Positions 43,340 to 55,078 of a stretch of 64,000 bases of DNA are shown here, one piece after another. The notes beneath the pieces are model-generated. The model saw only the letters and a list, made by a program, of their open reading frames with translations, was not told the origin of the DNA and ran no database searches. A program made the translations under genes and the position numbers. Numbering within the stretch: position 1 is the stretch's first letter; every line of letters begins with the position of its first letter. This DNA is from Rapana venosa. Lineage: Eukaryota; Mollusca; Gastropoda; Neogastropoda; Muricidae. The stretch lies in the NCBI GenBank assembly GCA_028751875.1, contig CM054135.1:14184924-14248923 (forward strand). Direction: 5' to 3'.

Positions 43340-44040
43340 CACACACACAAACACACACATACACACACATACACACACGCACACGCTCGCACGCACGCCG
43401 CACACACGCATACACACAAACACACACACTGACACACACAAATACAGATTGACATGCAGACAAACGGAGTTACAGATCAACGGAAAAAGAACAATTGACA
43501 ATAAGCTATATGACAGACAGACAGATGTACAGCCAGGGCAAAAACCAGATCCCAGATAAACAAACACACAACAGCTGCCAATTAAAAATGTCCTAAATAA
43601 CGGTTCCCTCCGCCCCCTCCTCCATTCTTCATAGTCACTGTCTCCCATAATAGTCCCATCACTTGTGCCACGAAGACTTTCCTTTCCATGTTTTTCTTTC
43701 TGCGCTTCTTTATGAAATTATTTGACAGTTCTTTACTAATGACATATGAACATTTTGATTCTCTGTGTTTGTGTGTGTGCGTGTGTGTTTATGTGTGTGT
43801 GAGTGAGTGAGTGTGTGTGTGAGTGTGTATGCATGTGTGTATGTGTATGTGTGTGTGTAGTGTTAGTGTGTGTGTGTGTGTATGTGTGTGTGTGTTTGTG
43901 AGTGAGTGAGTGTGTGTGTATGTGTGTGTGTTACATGAGGGTAGGTGCACGTTGCAAAAAACCATGCAACACGCACAGAAATACTCACGTACACACACAC
44001 AGACACACACAGACACACACACACACTAACACACGTCAGG

Positions 44041-44097
<57 letters not shown>

Positions 44098-44307
44098 GCA
44101 CTCACAGAAGGCCCCTACTTAAACACATACACATGGAAGCGCACGCAAACGCGCGTGTGTGCGCGGAGAAGGGGTGAGAGAGAGAGAAGAAAATATTTTT
44201 AAAAAATCAATTTCAATGTTCGTGGAAATATGACAAAACTGAAAAAAAACCACCACAAAACAGGAATCGGTCTTGTCATATTATCAATAATTTTATGACA
44301 GTTTTTT

Positions 44308-44389
<82 letters not shown>

Positions 44390-44620
44390 TGTGTGTGTGT
44401 GTGATTTTATTGACGTCTTTTCTCCTCGGTGACATAAGTGTGTGTGTGCGGGCGCACGTGCACCAGTATGTGTGTGTATAATTATGTTAATGTATAATGT
44501 GTGTGTGTTTGTTTGCCTGTTTGTGTGTATGTGCGTTTGCGCGCGCACACACGTGTGTTTGCGTGCGTGGTTGCGTGCTTGCGCGCGTGTGTGTGTACGT
44601 GTGTGTACGTGTGCACGCCG
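43340..44620. repeat. Microsatellite cluster upstream of the GPCR gene
   Basis: Separate runs: (CA)n 43340-43445, (GT)n 43767-43935, (CA)n 43991-44085 with (CG)n to 44100, (GA)n-(GT)n 44310-44402, and impure (GT)n 44435-44620. Between them are short unique spacers. The GT and CA runs are mutually complementary and could form hairpins or slipped structures. Confidence 0.9.
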
Positions 44621-44783
44621 ATAAATTTCCCAGAAGCACACACTGAAACTAGTCTAAGATATCACCTGGATCATCTGGATATAAACGATGAAAACGTCTT
44701 TTGTTTTGCATCTTTTTGCCAGTCGTTCGATTCGTTGCCTTGATGAAACATTAGCGCTTGTTTTATTTTTTCCTCATTATTAC

Positions 44784-44837
44784 AGACTCTGACCTGTACT
44801 ACATTGCTTCGCATTACCTTTTAAAAACAACAACACC
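44784..44837 (+). promoter_or_regulatory. 5' UTR splice acceptor and leader of the GPCR gene
   Basis: A pyrimidine-rich tract (ttttattttttcctcattat) followed by tacag ends at 44785, 52 nt before the ATG. This suggests an intron in the 5' UTR and a 52-nt leader in the coding exon. The ATG context aacaccATG has A at -3. The upstream noncoding exon and promoter are not identified. Confidence 0.5.
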
Positions 44838-45998
44838 ATGTCACAAGCTGTAACGGGTATATCCACAGTTGACGCACTATCTTCTATGACATCACTGGGG
44901 GATGCTCTTCACGGCAATCTCTCTGTTCCTGAAGGTTGCAGGCTGCTGAACACGTCAGCGTGGGAGTTCATTCCCTGGGACAACCCTCGGAACCTGCTCA
45001 GCAGGGAGACAGAGAAAGTCTGGGACACCGCTGTCGGCGCCGTTCTCCTGCCCCTCCTCGTCCTCATCGCGGTGCCCTGCAACCTCCTCAACATGCTGGT
45101 GTTCTGGAAACAAGGCCTCACAGAACGCATCAACCTCTGCCTCTTCTACCTCTCCCTGGTGGACTTTCTCCACATGCTGAACAGCTTTTTCCTCAACGTG
45201 GACAGACTGCAGCCTCCCTTCACTGAAGCGGTGGGTCCTGTGTTTGAGTTCATCCTGGCTCACAAGCTGGTGGGCTTGAGGGCCTTCACCTGGATCTCGG
45301 GCTTCATCGCCATGCTGATCGCGCTGGAGAGGTGTCTGTGCGTGGTCAGTCCTCTCCGATCTCAGACGGTGCTGAAAACCCGCACCACCGCCGTTATTCT
45401 GGCGGTGGCCACAGCTCTGATTTTCGTAGGCTCCATGATGATAGGCCTGAGGTGGAGTGTAGCTTGTATTCGGGATCCAGCGACACAAACGTTTTCGAAG
45501 CTTGTTTACACAGGTGAGTTCTATACACAGCACCGAGTTCACATGGATCGCTTGACCTTCTTCGTGACCACTCTCCAGCCCCTAACCTACGTCACTGTGG
45601 TATCCGTGGCCACAGCGGTGACGTCAGTGAAACTGAAGAGGATGGTGTCATGGCGAGAAGAAACGTCATCAGCTACTCTATCGTCGCGTGAAGTGGCGCT
45701 GACTCGCACACTGATCGCTGTGTCTCTTCTCTACATCATCTGCTCCATTCCCACCATGATGTCAGGCTTGTGCGTCATCTTCATTCCCGAGATAGGCTTC
45801 AGTGGACCCTACTACAATTTTTCCCAGTTTGTGGTCAGCTTCTTTGAACTGACGACCTTCATCAACGCTACTTTCAATTTCTTTGTCTACTGCATTCTGG
45901 GCTCCAGGTATCGAGGAACGCTTTTGGCGATGTTCAGGTGTTCACCTTCCAAGACAGCATTAGTTGGAGCCCAAACATCTTCTGATGGCAGCCGATAA
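44838..45998 (+). CDS. GPCR, rhodopsin-like orphan/chemosensory-type receptor, complete
   Basis: 386-residue plasma-membrane receptor. Extracellular N-terminus about 60 residues with N-glycosylation sites N27 (NLS) and N38 (NTS). TM1 about 64-88 (N82 in PCNLLN), TM2 about 98-118 (D109 in LSLVDF), TM3 about 145-170 ending in E164-R165-C166 (DRY equivalent), TM4 about 183-204, TM5 about 240-263, TM6 about 288-316 (P305 in CSIPT), TM7 about 330-352 with N347-FFV-Y351 in place of NPxxY. The residue 25 before R165 is L140, so the usual TM3 disulfide Cys is absent. The coding region is intronless. It is a paralogue of the receptor at window start. Ligand and G-protein are unknown. Confidence 0.92.
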   Translation: MSQAVTGISTVDALSSMTSLGDALHGNLSVPEGCRLLNTSAWEFIPWDNPRNLLSRETEKVWDTAVGAVLLPLLVLIAVPCNLLNMLVFWKQGLTERINLCLFYLSLVDFLHMLNSFFLNVDRLQPPFTEAVGPVFEFILAHKLVGLRAFTWISGFIAMLIALERCLCVVSPLRSQTVLKTRTTAVILAVATALIFVGSMMIGLRWSVACIRDPATQTFSKLVYTGEFYTQHRVHMDRLTFFVTTLQPLTYVTVVSVATAVTSVKLKRMVSWREETSSATLSSREVALTRTLIAVSLLYIICSIPTMMSGLCVIFIPEIGFSGPYYNFSQFVVSFFELTTFINATFNFFVYCILGSRYRGTLLAMFRCSPSKTALVGAQTSSDGSR

Positions 45999-46053
45999 CT
46001 GAGAGCTAGTTTTGCCTTGCAATTTGTCCTTGGGAAATCTGTGAACTATACAT

Positions 46054-47888
46054 CTCATCTCCTCTGCTCCCGTTGACCCTCCGGGATCGTAGGGGCACTG
46101 CAGTGACAAACGTTGCACCAGATGGCTCCATTTGCGGCGATTGTGGACAAGTGCCTGGGTTTTGGAGAAGCTCTTCCCAGTCCATTCAGTGATGTTGTCT
46201 GCCCATGTCTTCTTCGGCATGCCTCGCCTTCTCTTCCCCTGCATGCTCCTTGCAGTGTGGTCTTGGAGAACCCATCTATCTTGTCACATGTCCATACCAT
46301 CTGAGCTTCCTTTTCTTGACAGTGATCAGCAGGTCTTCGTACTGTTTTACTTGTTGGGTGATGGTTTGTCGGACTTCTTCGTTGGTAATGTGGCCTGTGT
46401 ATGAAATGCCAAGGAGTCTTCTGAGGCATATCATCTCCAAAGCCTGGATCCTCCTTTGTAGATCTGCATTCAATGTCCAGGATTTGTATGCAAACAGATA
46501 TGTGGAGATGACCAGTGCATGCAATACATGACCTTGGTCCTGAGAGAGATGTTTCGGTCTTTCCAGATGGTCTTGAGCTTTACCATTACTGCTACTGTTT
46601 GTGCAGCTCTTGCGAGAATTTCGGTCTTTGAATCTCTTTCACTAATAATAGCTCCAAGGAACTTGAAGTGATCTACTACCTCAAGTTCTTTTCCACTGAC
46701 TGTGATCTTGATAGCGACAGGCTGGGCACTGTTTGTCACGATTTTTTTCTTCTTGGCACTGATCTCCATGCCGTATCTGGAGGATGTTTCGTCCAGGTGG
46801 TACACTAGGTTGGCTAGTTCCTGTTCGTTTCCGGCCAGTCCATCGATGTCATCGGCAAACCTGAGGCTGGTGATCGTCCGCCCTGCATTACTTACTATTC
46901 CAGTGTGATTTTCTAAGGCGTCAGTCATTATGCACTTATGGAAGACATTGAACAGTGTCGGCAATAGGAGACAGCCATGACGGTCTCCCACTGAGGTATG
47001 GAACCATTCTCCAAAAGTGCCTTGGACAAACACTGGACTGGTGGTTTTTGCGTATAGTTTTTAATGGTCTGGATGATCTTTTGTCCCACGTTGTACTTCT
47101 TCATCGTGGCCCATAATGCATCATGCCATACACGGTCAAACGCCTTTTTGAAGTCTATGAAGACGTGGTATAGTTTCTATTGGTGCTGGCTGTTTTTCTC
47201 ACACATAACTCTCAGGTTGAATATCTGTTCTGGGGTACTTCTGTTTGGGCGAAAAACCTGCCTGTTCTTCAGCAATGATCTCTTCTTCCCGTGGCTTTAG
47301 TCTGTTCAAGATGACTTTTAACATTGCCTTACTGGCATGGCTTATGAGGCTGATCATTCGATAGTTCTGGCACTGCTGTAGATTGCCTTTCTTGGGGAGC
47401 ATAACGATGAGTGCGTGGGTCCAAGGCGTTGGCCACTCTCCGGTCTGCCAGATCTTGTTGCAAATTCTTGTGAGGATTTCTATCGCTGTTGTCCCCCTGT
47501 TTTTGATCAGTTCTGCTGGGATGTTGTCAATGCCTGCAGCTTTCACATTTTTCAGCGATTTGATTGCTGCCTCAACTTCTTCACGAAGATAGGGAAGTCA
47601 TCATCCTCTGACGAGCCCTAACTTGTAAGAAAGCTGGGGTCACCTTGTGTCTGTTGGTTGTAGAGCTCTGAATAATATTCTGTTCATCTCTTAATGATAT
47701 CTTTTTCCTCTGTGAGGCAGTTTTGTCCTTGTCTTCAATGTTTGTGACTCTCGCCTGCTTCTGCCGTGTGAGCTCTTTCACAATTTGATAGACTCTTCTG
47801 CTGTTGTTCTTAGGCACAATTTCTTCGATATTTGACCATTGTTTCTCAATCCATTGTACTTTGGCCATTTCCATGTCTTTCTTGACCT
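46054..47888 (-). mobile_element. RTE-like LINE, 5'-truncated, with 12-bp target duplication
   Basis: Degraded reverse transcriptase spread over several minus frames: KAAGIDNIPAELIKNRG and LPKKGNLQQCQNYRMISLIS (47546-47199), FIDFKKAFDRVWHDALW (about 47165-47105), the catalytic FADDID, FKFLGAIISERDS (47033-46470), LRRLLGISYTGHITNEEV (46524-46276) and GRRRGMPKKTWADNITEW-like C-terminus (46244-46054). There are at least three frameshifts. TGAACTATACAT occurs at 46042-46053 and 47889-47900, directly at both ends, so the boundaries are well defined. It lies 43 bp after the GPCR stop codon, in opposite orientation. Confidence 0.93.
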
Positions 47889-47900
47889 TGAACTATACAT

Positions 47901-48126
47901 GATATTAAAAATCCGGTTTTCCCATGTTTCATCACAAGCAAATGGCATAACTGCCCAACAGCTGTTTGAAATTGACTTGTGTATGTGTAGAGGCGGACTA
48001 TATTTCATGAATTAAAAGAAAACTGTTCAGGTTTCAACATTGTTATATATCAAACATGTGAAACCATTATGCCACAGTAGCATCAACAAGAATCTATATT
48101 AGCATTTTAAACAATGGTCCATGGGA

Positions 48127-48159
<33 letters not shown>

Positions 48160-48489
48160 TTGCATACACACATAAACACACACGCGCGCTTGCACACGCA
48201 CACACGTTTCATGCATATGTGTCCATAGTATAACTTTTGATCATATATTGATATGCAGTATGCTGAAAAGTTACATACCTGTTCCTACCTCAGCATCATC
48301 ATCAGCTGTTTTCAGTGGTCTTTTACTGTTGTTTTTTTTTTCAAATCCAAATGGTTCATTGTAATGATTATTAAGGACTTTAAAGACATTATCCTTCTGC
48401 GGTTTAGATTTTCTCTCGTTGGTTACGGTTACAAGTAGTTTTTTGTTCATTCGTTACATTCTGTTAGAAAGTGGGATTTATATTAGTCT
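47901..48489. other. Intergenic, with (CA)n at 48135-48205
   Basis: AT-rich; no gene seen. It should be the continuation of the GPCR 3' flank before the LINE insertion. Confidence 0.45.
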
Positions 48490-48660
48490 GCACTCAAGAA
48501 TTATTTGTATAATTTACATTTTCTTACACTTCTGTGTAGATTTAATTCATACATTAATCCCTTACCCCACTCCCAGAATTCATTCCCCTACCCTCCACCT
48601 TTTTTCTTCTTCATGTTTCTAATATCACATTTTGTGAAGAGACGTAAAATGAAATCGAAC
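48490..48660 (-). repeat. Rep-E dispersed repeat copy
   Basis: Inverted partner of 17500-17670; see that entry for shared words. The match is good over about 160 bp. Confidence 0.8.
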
Positions 48661-48924
48661 ACACGTTATGCTCTGACATTCTACGATGGGACTGTCTTTA
48701 TCAATGACAAACTCTTAGCACAATGTCATGTATTTTCAATCAAAGGAAAAATAATTAATTGAAGTTGGATTATGGCTGTCTATAAGTCGAGGTACTCGAA
48801 AACAGTCCAACAAGCATACTGTTAATCCAGTGAGTAGTTACGTCGTGTAATGAACGATTCCTCTCCCAAGGGACACTGGGGATCTTGCAGTATACATTGC
48901 ATCTCCACTTTCTGGAAAATCTGT

Positions 48925-49185
48925 TCTGTGAATGTCCTTTTCTTTGTTTCTGCCTTGTTGTTTTTTTCTTCCTGTCACCCCATTCTCGCCAGTTTTATAC
49001 TTCTTGGTTCATTCTCCTGCCTCTGTTTAGAAAGACTTAAACTATAACACATATTTACCACATCGAAGGCAGATGTGCTGGGCCTGTCTGGTAAGTCGCT
49101 TAACGGCAGCGGAACGCACTTTTGCTCATATAACAGACAGCAACATTATTGTGCTGTCTTACCGTTGGATGAAAGAAGATAATGA
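48925..49185 (+). repeat. Rep-C dispersed repeat, fuller copy
   Basis: 5' part 'tttgtttctgccttgttgtt' and 'cttcctgtcacc', 3' part 'agatgtgctgggcctgtctg', 'gtcgcttaacggcagcggaa' and 'catataacagacagcaacat', ending 'gatgaaagaagataatg'. It gives the order of parts for the family. No ORF is seen. Confidence 0.7.
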
Positions 49186-49200
49186 TACCCATGACTGATA

Positions 49201-49228
49201 TAAGAGAGAGAGAGGGAGAGAGAGACAG

Positions 49229-49314
<86 letters not shown>

Positions 49315-49345
49315 AGACAGACAGGCAGAGAGACAGAGAGAGATC
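49201..49345. repeat. (GA)n microsatellite
   Basis: GA run with CAGACAGACAGG breaks, immediately after Rep-C. Confidence 0.95.
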
Positions 49346-49473
49346 ATACTAATCTTGCATAAGCCTTGCGTTGCTGCAGAACGCCCAACACAGACAGCCC
49401 AATGACAAAAACGTGTCTGATCATCCAACACTGTTTCCACGGCACGTTAGTTTCTCCTCATAGTGCTAGCCAA

Positions 49474-49780
49474 CTATAGCCGAGTGGGTAAGAGTGTTGA
49501 CCTCGATCTCGTGGGTCCATAAAGTCTTGGGTTTGAATCTCGGCGGCGTCTGGTGAATGGAGGGTGGGCATATTTACCACCTCGCAAGTTACCTGTAAGT
49601 GCAGACCTGCCAATTCCTCGATTCCCGTCGTGTATACACCCATTGCAGAAGATTGTATATACATGGTCATTCATGCCACCGTTCAGTGGGTCACAGAAAC
49701 ACGAACATACCCAGCCTGTATCCCTGAAACTGGAACGCGGTTACCTTCATGATGGGAGAAAACGGTCGCATACGCAAAAT
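49474..49780 (+). mobile_element. tRNA-Leu-like SINE
   Basis: Head atagccgagtgggtaagagt (type I/II tRNA A box) and B box GGGTTTGAATCTC near 49530. The body contains 'cagacctgccaattcctcga' and 'cagaaacacgaacataccca', then 'ctgaaactggaacgcggtta'. Fragments of the body recur at 4213, 13878 and 40262. The acceptor stem does not close, so it is not a tRNA gene. Confidence 0.75.
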
Positions 49781-50999
49781 GTCAACGCTGTGAGCCTCGA
49801 AACTCTAGCCACGGAACGAACAAAACATTAGCCGATAATCTCCTGTAGAGATGTCAGAAATACCGCATGGTCACAGGGCTTACGTGTCATTAGTGCTGCC
49901 AATATTGTTTTTAATCTGTAAGCTGTAGTGCTATTGACACGTAAAGTTGTTTATGTTACAGACGCATTTCCATTTAAGGACATCTTGCTGGGCTGTACCC
50001 CTTCTTCGCAGGCAAGGCCTCTATAGATTGTGTCATTAAGTGTGCATGCAGTCCTTCCTTGCATCCAAACCCTGTCCTATTGTATTTCTGATGTGAAATG
50101 TCTACAAATGGGTAGCACGTTGGCATCCCTACTGCTCTGAAGTGTTCTGACAGTGTTCTTTTCCTTGTAAATATGTTTATTTCTGTTGCTGCGTATTTCA
50201 CTTGTTGATCTGCAGATGCATTAATTTGAGAGAAAAAGATTACTGTTTCTATCCATAGAATTATCATAATTCTTCACACACATACACACACAAACACACA
50301 CACGCACGCACGCACGCACACACATACATACACACGCACCCTTAGGCATGTACGCACGCGTGAGCGCGCGCATGCACAAACTACTTTTAAGCAGCTAAAT
50401 CTGTGATGTTTTTGATTATGATGAAGAAATTCAGATTGATAAAAGAGTACCAGCAAAGATAATACACAGTTTTTAAAGAAGAAAATTAGCATCAACTTTG
50501 CACTCGCTATCTACAAAGTGCAAGACAGATTTCCAATCAAGATCTCAGTGATGAAATTTACAGCTGCCTTTCGCTATTTCTTTTGATTTTATTGTTTCCC
50601 TATGTTTATTTCTCTATCTCTTGTCCCATTAATTGTATCAACTTATTAATCGTTTCAAAAACAAAAGATTTCTAGTGGCAAAGTCAGAGACTGTTTTGCA
50701 TATCTGCTTATTTCGCTCTTCACTTCAATTCTTTCCTTTGGTTCCCTGCTGAGGAAAGAAATGTAACAAGTAAGAAAGCAAATTATCTCCTGTTCTGGTA
50801 TCAGCGACTAACTCATCATCTATGCAAATGTCTGCATTTCCCTGTCTTTAAAAGAAACAGTCTGAGAACTGGTGTAAGTGATGGTGTGCAAACGGTCGCA
50901 TACACACATTCTTACAATTGGTGAAACTCACAGATCATGTTGATGCATTTCATTATATATCAATTTGAAATAACTATTTTCTTTTCAGTCTGTTATGTG
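49781..50999. other. Intergenic, with (CA)n at 50276-50370
   Basis: A 97-codon minus frame (50267-49974) with no recognised family is the only notable open frame. The rest is AT-rich. Confidence 0.35.
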
Positions 51000-51162
51000 T
51001 ATTGCATACGGGACCTCGATTTGTCGTTTTATACAGAAGACTAGCACTCTGACCACCACTTAAGGTCTAGTGGATGGGCGAAAGTGTTAGCACATACAAT
51101 CATCTCATCTACAACTTGGGGTGTCTGGGAAGGGGCGTTACCTCTAAACAGAGATCTACAGA
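51000..51162 (-). mobile_element. SINE-B 5' fragment, decayed
   Basis: Plus-strand words 'acgggacctcgatttgtcgt', 'agaagactagcactctgacc', 'aaggtctagtggatgggcga' and 'ggcgttacctctaaacagag' are the reverse of the SINE-B centre and head. Confidence 0.7.
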
Positions 51163-51214
51163 CATCTGCAAATCAGCATGAACCTTTGTGATCTTTTAAT
51201 TTCTTTAAAAAAAA

Positions 51215-51570
51215 AGGAATGATTCGGTTGCTTAGCTTTGCAGTAATTTAATTTCTTAATTGCATAATTATTGAACTATGTAGCTGTGAAATAATTGAAT
51301 TCCTAACTGCGAAATGATATACTTGCTGAGCTGTCAAATAACTTAATTTCCCAACTGTGATGATTCAACTGCTCAGTTGAGAAATTATTTCATTTGTTAA
51401 CTAAAGTATTATTTTTATTAGCTGTGTAATAATTGATTTCCCAACTTGAGGATTCTTCCATTGGTTAGCTATAAAAACATTTGATTTGTTAAATGATGTG
51501 ATTCAATTGCCTATGTGTGACATCATTTGATTTGTTAAGTGGAGTGGTTCAAATTGCTTAGTTTTGAACT
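51215..51570 (+). repeat. Degenerate tandem repeat, about 46-bp unit, about 8 copies
   Basis: Loose unit attcaattgcttagctgtga, then aataatttgatttcttaact, spaced 41-49 bp. Identity between neighbours is low, so the array is old. AT-rich. Confidence 0.7.
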
Positions 51571-52419
51571 AGTTTAAGGGCTAGGTAAGTGGTCAATATG
51601 TCATGCATTATCACAATGCCCTGTGCCCTCTGTTTCCCAGTCAACTGACTGTTCACAGCGGACATCTGCACGGCAAACCCTCACTGGCTGTGTTGAACTA
51701 GAAACCAGTGCAGATGCTCAGGGAATGTGGGTCAGCTTCCAGCCAGGCAGTTCTTCCTGCCAGCTGTCTGTCTGCTAGTGATCGTTCATACCCACTGTGC
51801 TGGCCAGGTTTGTCAGAAACAACAACAACAACAACCTGTAAGCATGTCTTTATGTTTTGTTCTTGTTGCTGCCATCATTAATGCAGTTTCTTTTTGTTTA
51901 AACTTTAATTGTTTGTGTTTTTAAACATTTTTTTGTACCGTTTTCAATGCTGAGATTGTTGTTGTTGTTGTTGTTGTTGTTGCGCATTCCCAGGCTTAAC
52001 ACCTTAAGTGTCACCCCTATTAAACACGCTATTTACCCACACTTATACTATGTGCAAATACAAATTTGACTTTCGCTTTGACTATTTTGGATTACGATGA
52101 AATTGCAGGAATCCATTGTATGAGAAATCTGCGTGTCTACCTCTTTTCATGTACATATATGGGCAGCCGTATTCAGACGTCAGAGGATTTGTTCTCCTCT
52201 TTCATGAGGCAGTGCAGGTACTGACACTAAGAGCTTGCAATGGCTGAACATAATCTGAACATACCATTTGAAAGCAGAACAACATGCTAACACAGCTATT
52301 GGCACTTGGCTTCCATGTACACCAAACCCTGTAGGGATGCCCGGGGCATGACAGAATAAACAGCATCCCCACCTGCTGGAAGCTGTGTGCTGGCAACTCC
52401 CTGTTTTGAGTACTCGCTT
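51571..52419. other. Intergenic, with CAA and GTT trinucleotide runs
   Basis: (CAA)n near 51820 and (GTT)n near 51956-51981. No gene recognised. Confidence 0.4.
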
Positions 52420-52480
52420 TGTTTCTGCCGTGTTCCTTTTCTTCCTGTCACCTACACCGTGCTTATTTTCTGTATTTTCA
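52420..52480 (+). repeat. Rep-C 5' fragment
   Basis: 'gctttgtttctgccgtgttc' and 'cttcctgtcacctacaccgt'. It is the inverse of 53640-53690, so the two flank the minisatellite as an inverted pair. Confidence 0.6.
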
Positions 52481-52629
52481 GGCTCTTCTTTCGCCTTTTC
52501 CCACAGCGTGTGATGAGACAGCGCTTCTCCCAGGACCAGCACTCGGCCCCTTGCCGTGCAGCAGGCAGGTCCACCAGTGATCGTGTGGACACGCCCTGGT
52601 GTCCCAAAACCAGGCCACAGACATGACCA

Positions 52630-53545
52630 TAGGCTGCACTGCATGATAATTATTTATGACAAGGCTGCACTGCATGATAATTATTTATGACAAGGCTGCA
52701 CTGCCTAATTATTTATGACAAGGCTGCACTGCCTAATTATTTATGACAAGGCTGCACTGCCTAATTATTTATGACAAGGCTGCACTGCATGATAATTATT
52801 TATGACAAGGCTGCACTGCATAATAACTATTTATGACAAGGCTGCACTGCATACTAATTATTTATGACAAGGCTGCACTGCATAATAATTATTTATGACA
52901 AGGCTGCACTGCATAATTATTTATGACAAGGCTGCACTGCATAATTATTTATGACAAGGCTGCACTGCATAATAATTATTTATGACAAGGCTGCACTGCA
53001 TACTAATTATTTATGACAAGGCTGCACTGCATAATTATTTATGACAAGGCTGCACTGCATGATAATTATTTATGACAAGGCTGCACTGCATACTAATTAT
53101 TTATGACAAGGCTGCACTGCATAATTATTTATGACAAGGCTGCACTGCATACTTATTTATGACAAGGCTGCACTGCATACTTATTTATGACAAGGCTGCA
53201 CTGCATAATTATTTATGACAAGGCTGCACTGCATACTAATTATTTATGACAAGGCTGCACTGCCTGATTATTTATGACAAGGCTGCACTGCATAATAATT
53301 ATTTATGACAAGGCTGCACTGCATACTAATTATTTATGACAAGGCTGCACTGCATACTAATTATTTATGACAAGGCTGCATTGCATAATAATTTTTTATG
53401 ACAAGGCTGCACTGCATACTAATTATTTATGACAAGGCTGCACTGCATAATAATTCTTTATGACAAGGCTGCACTGCATACTAATTATTTATGACAAGGC
53501 TGCACTGCATAATAACTATTCATGACAAGGCTGCACTGCCATTAA
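52630..53545 (+). repeat. 28/31-bp minisatellite, about 30 copies
   Basis: Unit ggctgcactgcataataatt plus atttatgacaa (31 bp), with a 28-bp form lacking ATA and variants cata/catg/cctg at one site. Copies are well conserved, suggesting recent expansion. The last copy runs straight into Rep-C at 'ggctgcactgccattaagcg'. Confidence 0.95.
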
Positions 53546-53720
53546 GCGCCCGGCAAGTCAGGCCCATGGCACCCGACTTGGGCGTGGGAGAGAGCCGTTA
53601 TCCTGACTGTCTTGCTTCAGACAGGGCAGAGGGCAGAACACAGACAAGACCGAGGTGACAGGAAGAAGAGAACAAGGCAGAAACACAGAAATAGATAGAA
53701 AAGAGGGAATTCCTAGCACG
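53535..53720 (-). repeat. Rep-C dispersed repeat copy
   Basis: Minus strand: 'tgccttgttctcttcttcct', 'gtctgaagcaagacagtcag', 'ccatgggcctgacttgccgg' and 'gcgcttaatggcagtgcagc'. Its 3' end merges with the minisatellite unit. Confidence 0.7.
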
Positions 53721-54668
53721 TCATTTTCAGGCGGTTGGGATGCTGTTTATACTGTCAGAGCCCCGGAATCTCCATGGGAGAAGCAGGGTCCATCCTTTTC
53801 CCTCAATACAACGGACAAGGGTCCAACACAGACAGACACACAGTTCGCAATTATTAGCACTGAAGCAGTTCATTGCCGGTGGATCGCTAGTCTACCTGTA
53901 AAACACCTGAAAACTACCGTGTCCTCGCAGTGAAAGCCAAAAACTCCGTCGTGAAGCGTGTGGACGCACTGCACAGGAAAGCAGGCTCATTTTCTCGGGT
54001 CCAAGGGGTACGATACATGCAATAACTTGCAATACACAAATGCAAACACTATAATGCGAACCACTATAACAAAGGAAAAGCAGCGCTGAATTTCTAAAGC
54101 GACACAAACTTGCAAACTAATTGCGTTTAATGATACAATATGCATACACTATAATGCAATACACTATAATGCACTTCACTAGACTTCAACCCGACACCAC
54201 ACAACACCTACAGTGGCCCGGGCCTAACCTCTGTCACACCAGGGTGATGTAAACCTGCGTCAGAGTGTTGGCTGGCATGCTCCATGTTGAGAGAGTCTTC
54301 AACACTGACAACCTCTCCGCACAGCATCCTGCATTCTCGCTTAATTAATTAAACCCTAACAAATCCTCCCCAAATCGGAGTATCGCTGTCTGCATGGCAA
54401 GGTATTCGAAAACAGGCGTACAGGGCCATTTCTTCATCCAGTGTGTACTGAACAACCTAACAAAGCTTGCCAGGTAGGGCTCCTGCGTTGTGAGGGTCTC
54501 CAGCGTTGTGAGGGTCCCAGCGTTTGAGTGGGGAAGGCCTCAGAGCAGCTCTTTATGGGGGGCCTGACCTGAGTTCCACGCGTGTTGCCTAAGGATGAGG
54601 GACTCCATCCCTGCACTGGAGGATGCCGTTGCTATCCTGAGACAACTGGCCTGGCCTCCGTGCAACAC
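53721..54668. other. Intergenic, no recognised feature
   Basis: Short words such as cactataatgc and cactagacttc recur near 54045-54185. No gene is seen. Confidence 0.4.
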
Positions 54669-54790
54669 AATGATGATAATAGTGATGATACAAGTGATAA
54701 TGATAATAATAGTAATAATAATAGTAATAATAATAGTAATAATAATAATAATAATAATGATCAGCAACATCATCATCATGATAACAGCAT

Positions 54791-54865
<75 letters not shown>

Positions 54866-54881
54866 TTCTACTACTACTACT

Positions 54882-54954
<73 letters not shown>

Positions 54955-55078
54955 AATTCATATCATCACTATATCATCATCACAACTGGTCATCATTCAT
55001 CATCATCATCATCATCATCCCCCTCATCACCACCACCACCACCACCCACCACCGCCACCATCCTCCTCCTCCTCCTCT
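54669..55078. repeat. Trinucleotide microsatellites (AAT)n, (CTA)n, (CAT/CAC/CTC)n
   Basis: ATAATN words 54669-54765, (CTA)n 54790-54951, then CAT, CAC and CTC triplets to 55078. These keep frames open and explain the poly-T, poly-L and poly-Y frames. Confidence 0.95.

Noticed and set aside
44955..45542. 195-codon minus-strand frame
   Set aside because: Antisense shadow of the GPCR coding region; no family features.
49474..49560. tRNA-Leu gene
   Set aside because: A and B boxes are present, but the acceptor stem does not pair and the sequence continues into a repeat body found elsewhere.
52630..53545. CRISPR-like array (regular short repeats)
   Set aside because: Units are contiguous with no unique spacers, in a eukaryotic context; it is a minisatellite. 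The same applies to the arrays at 9, 16 and 57 kb.
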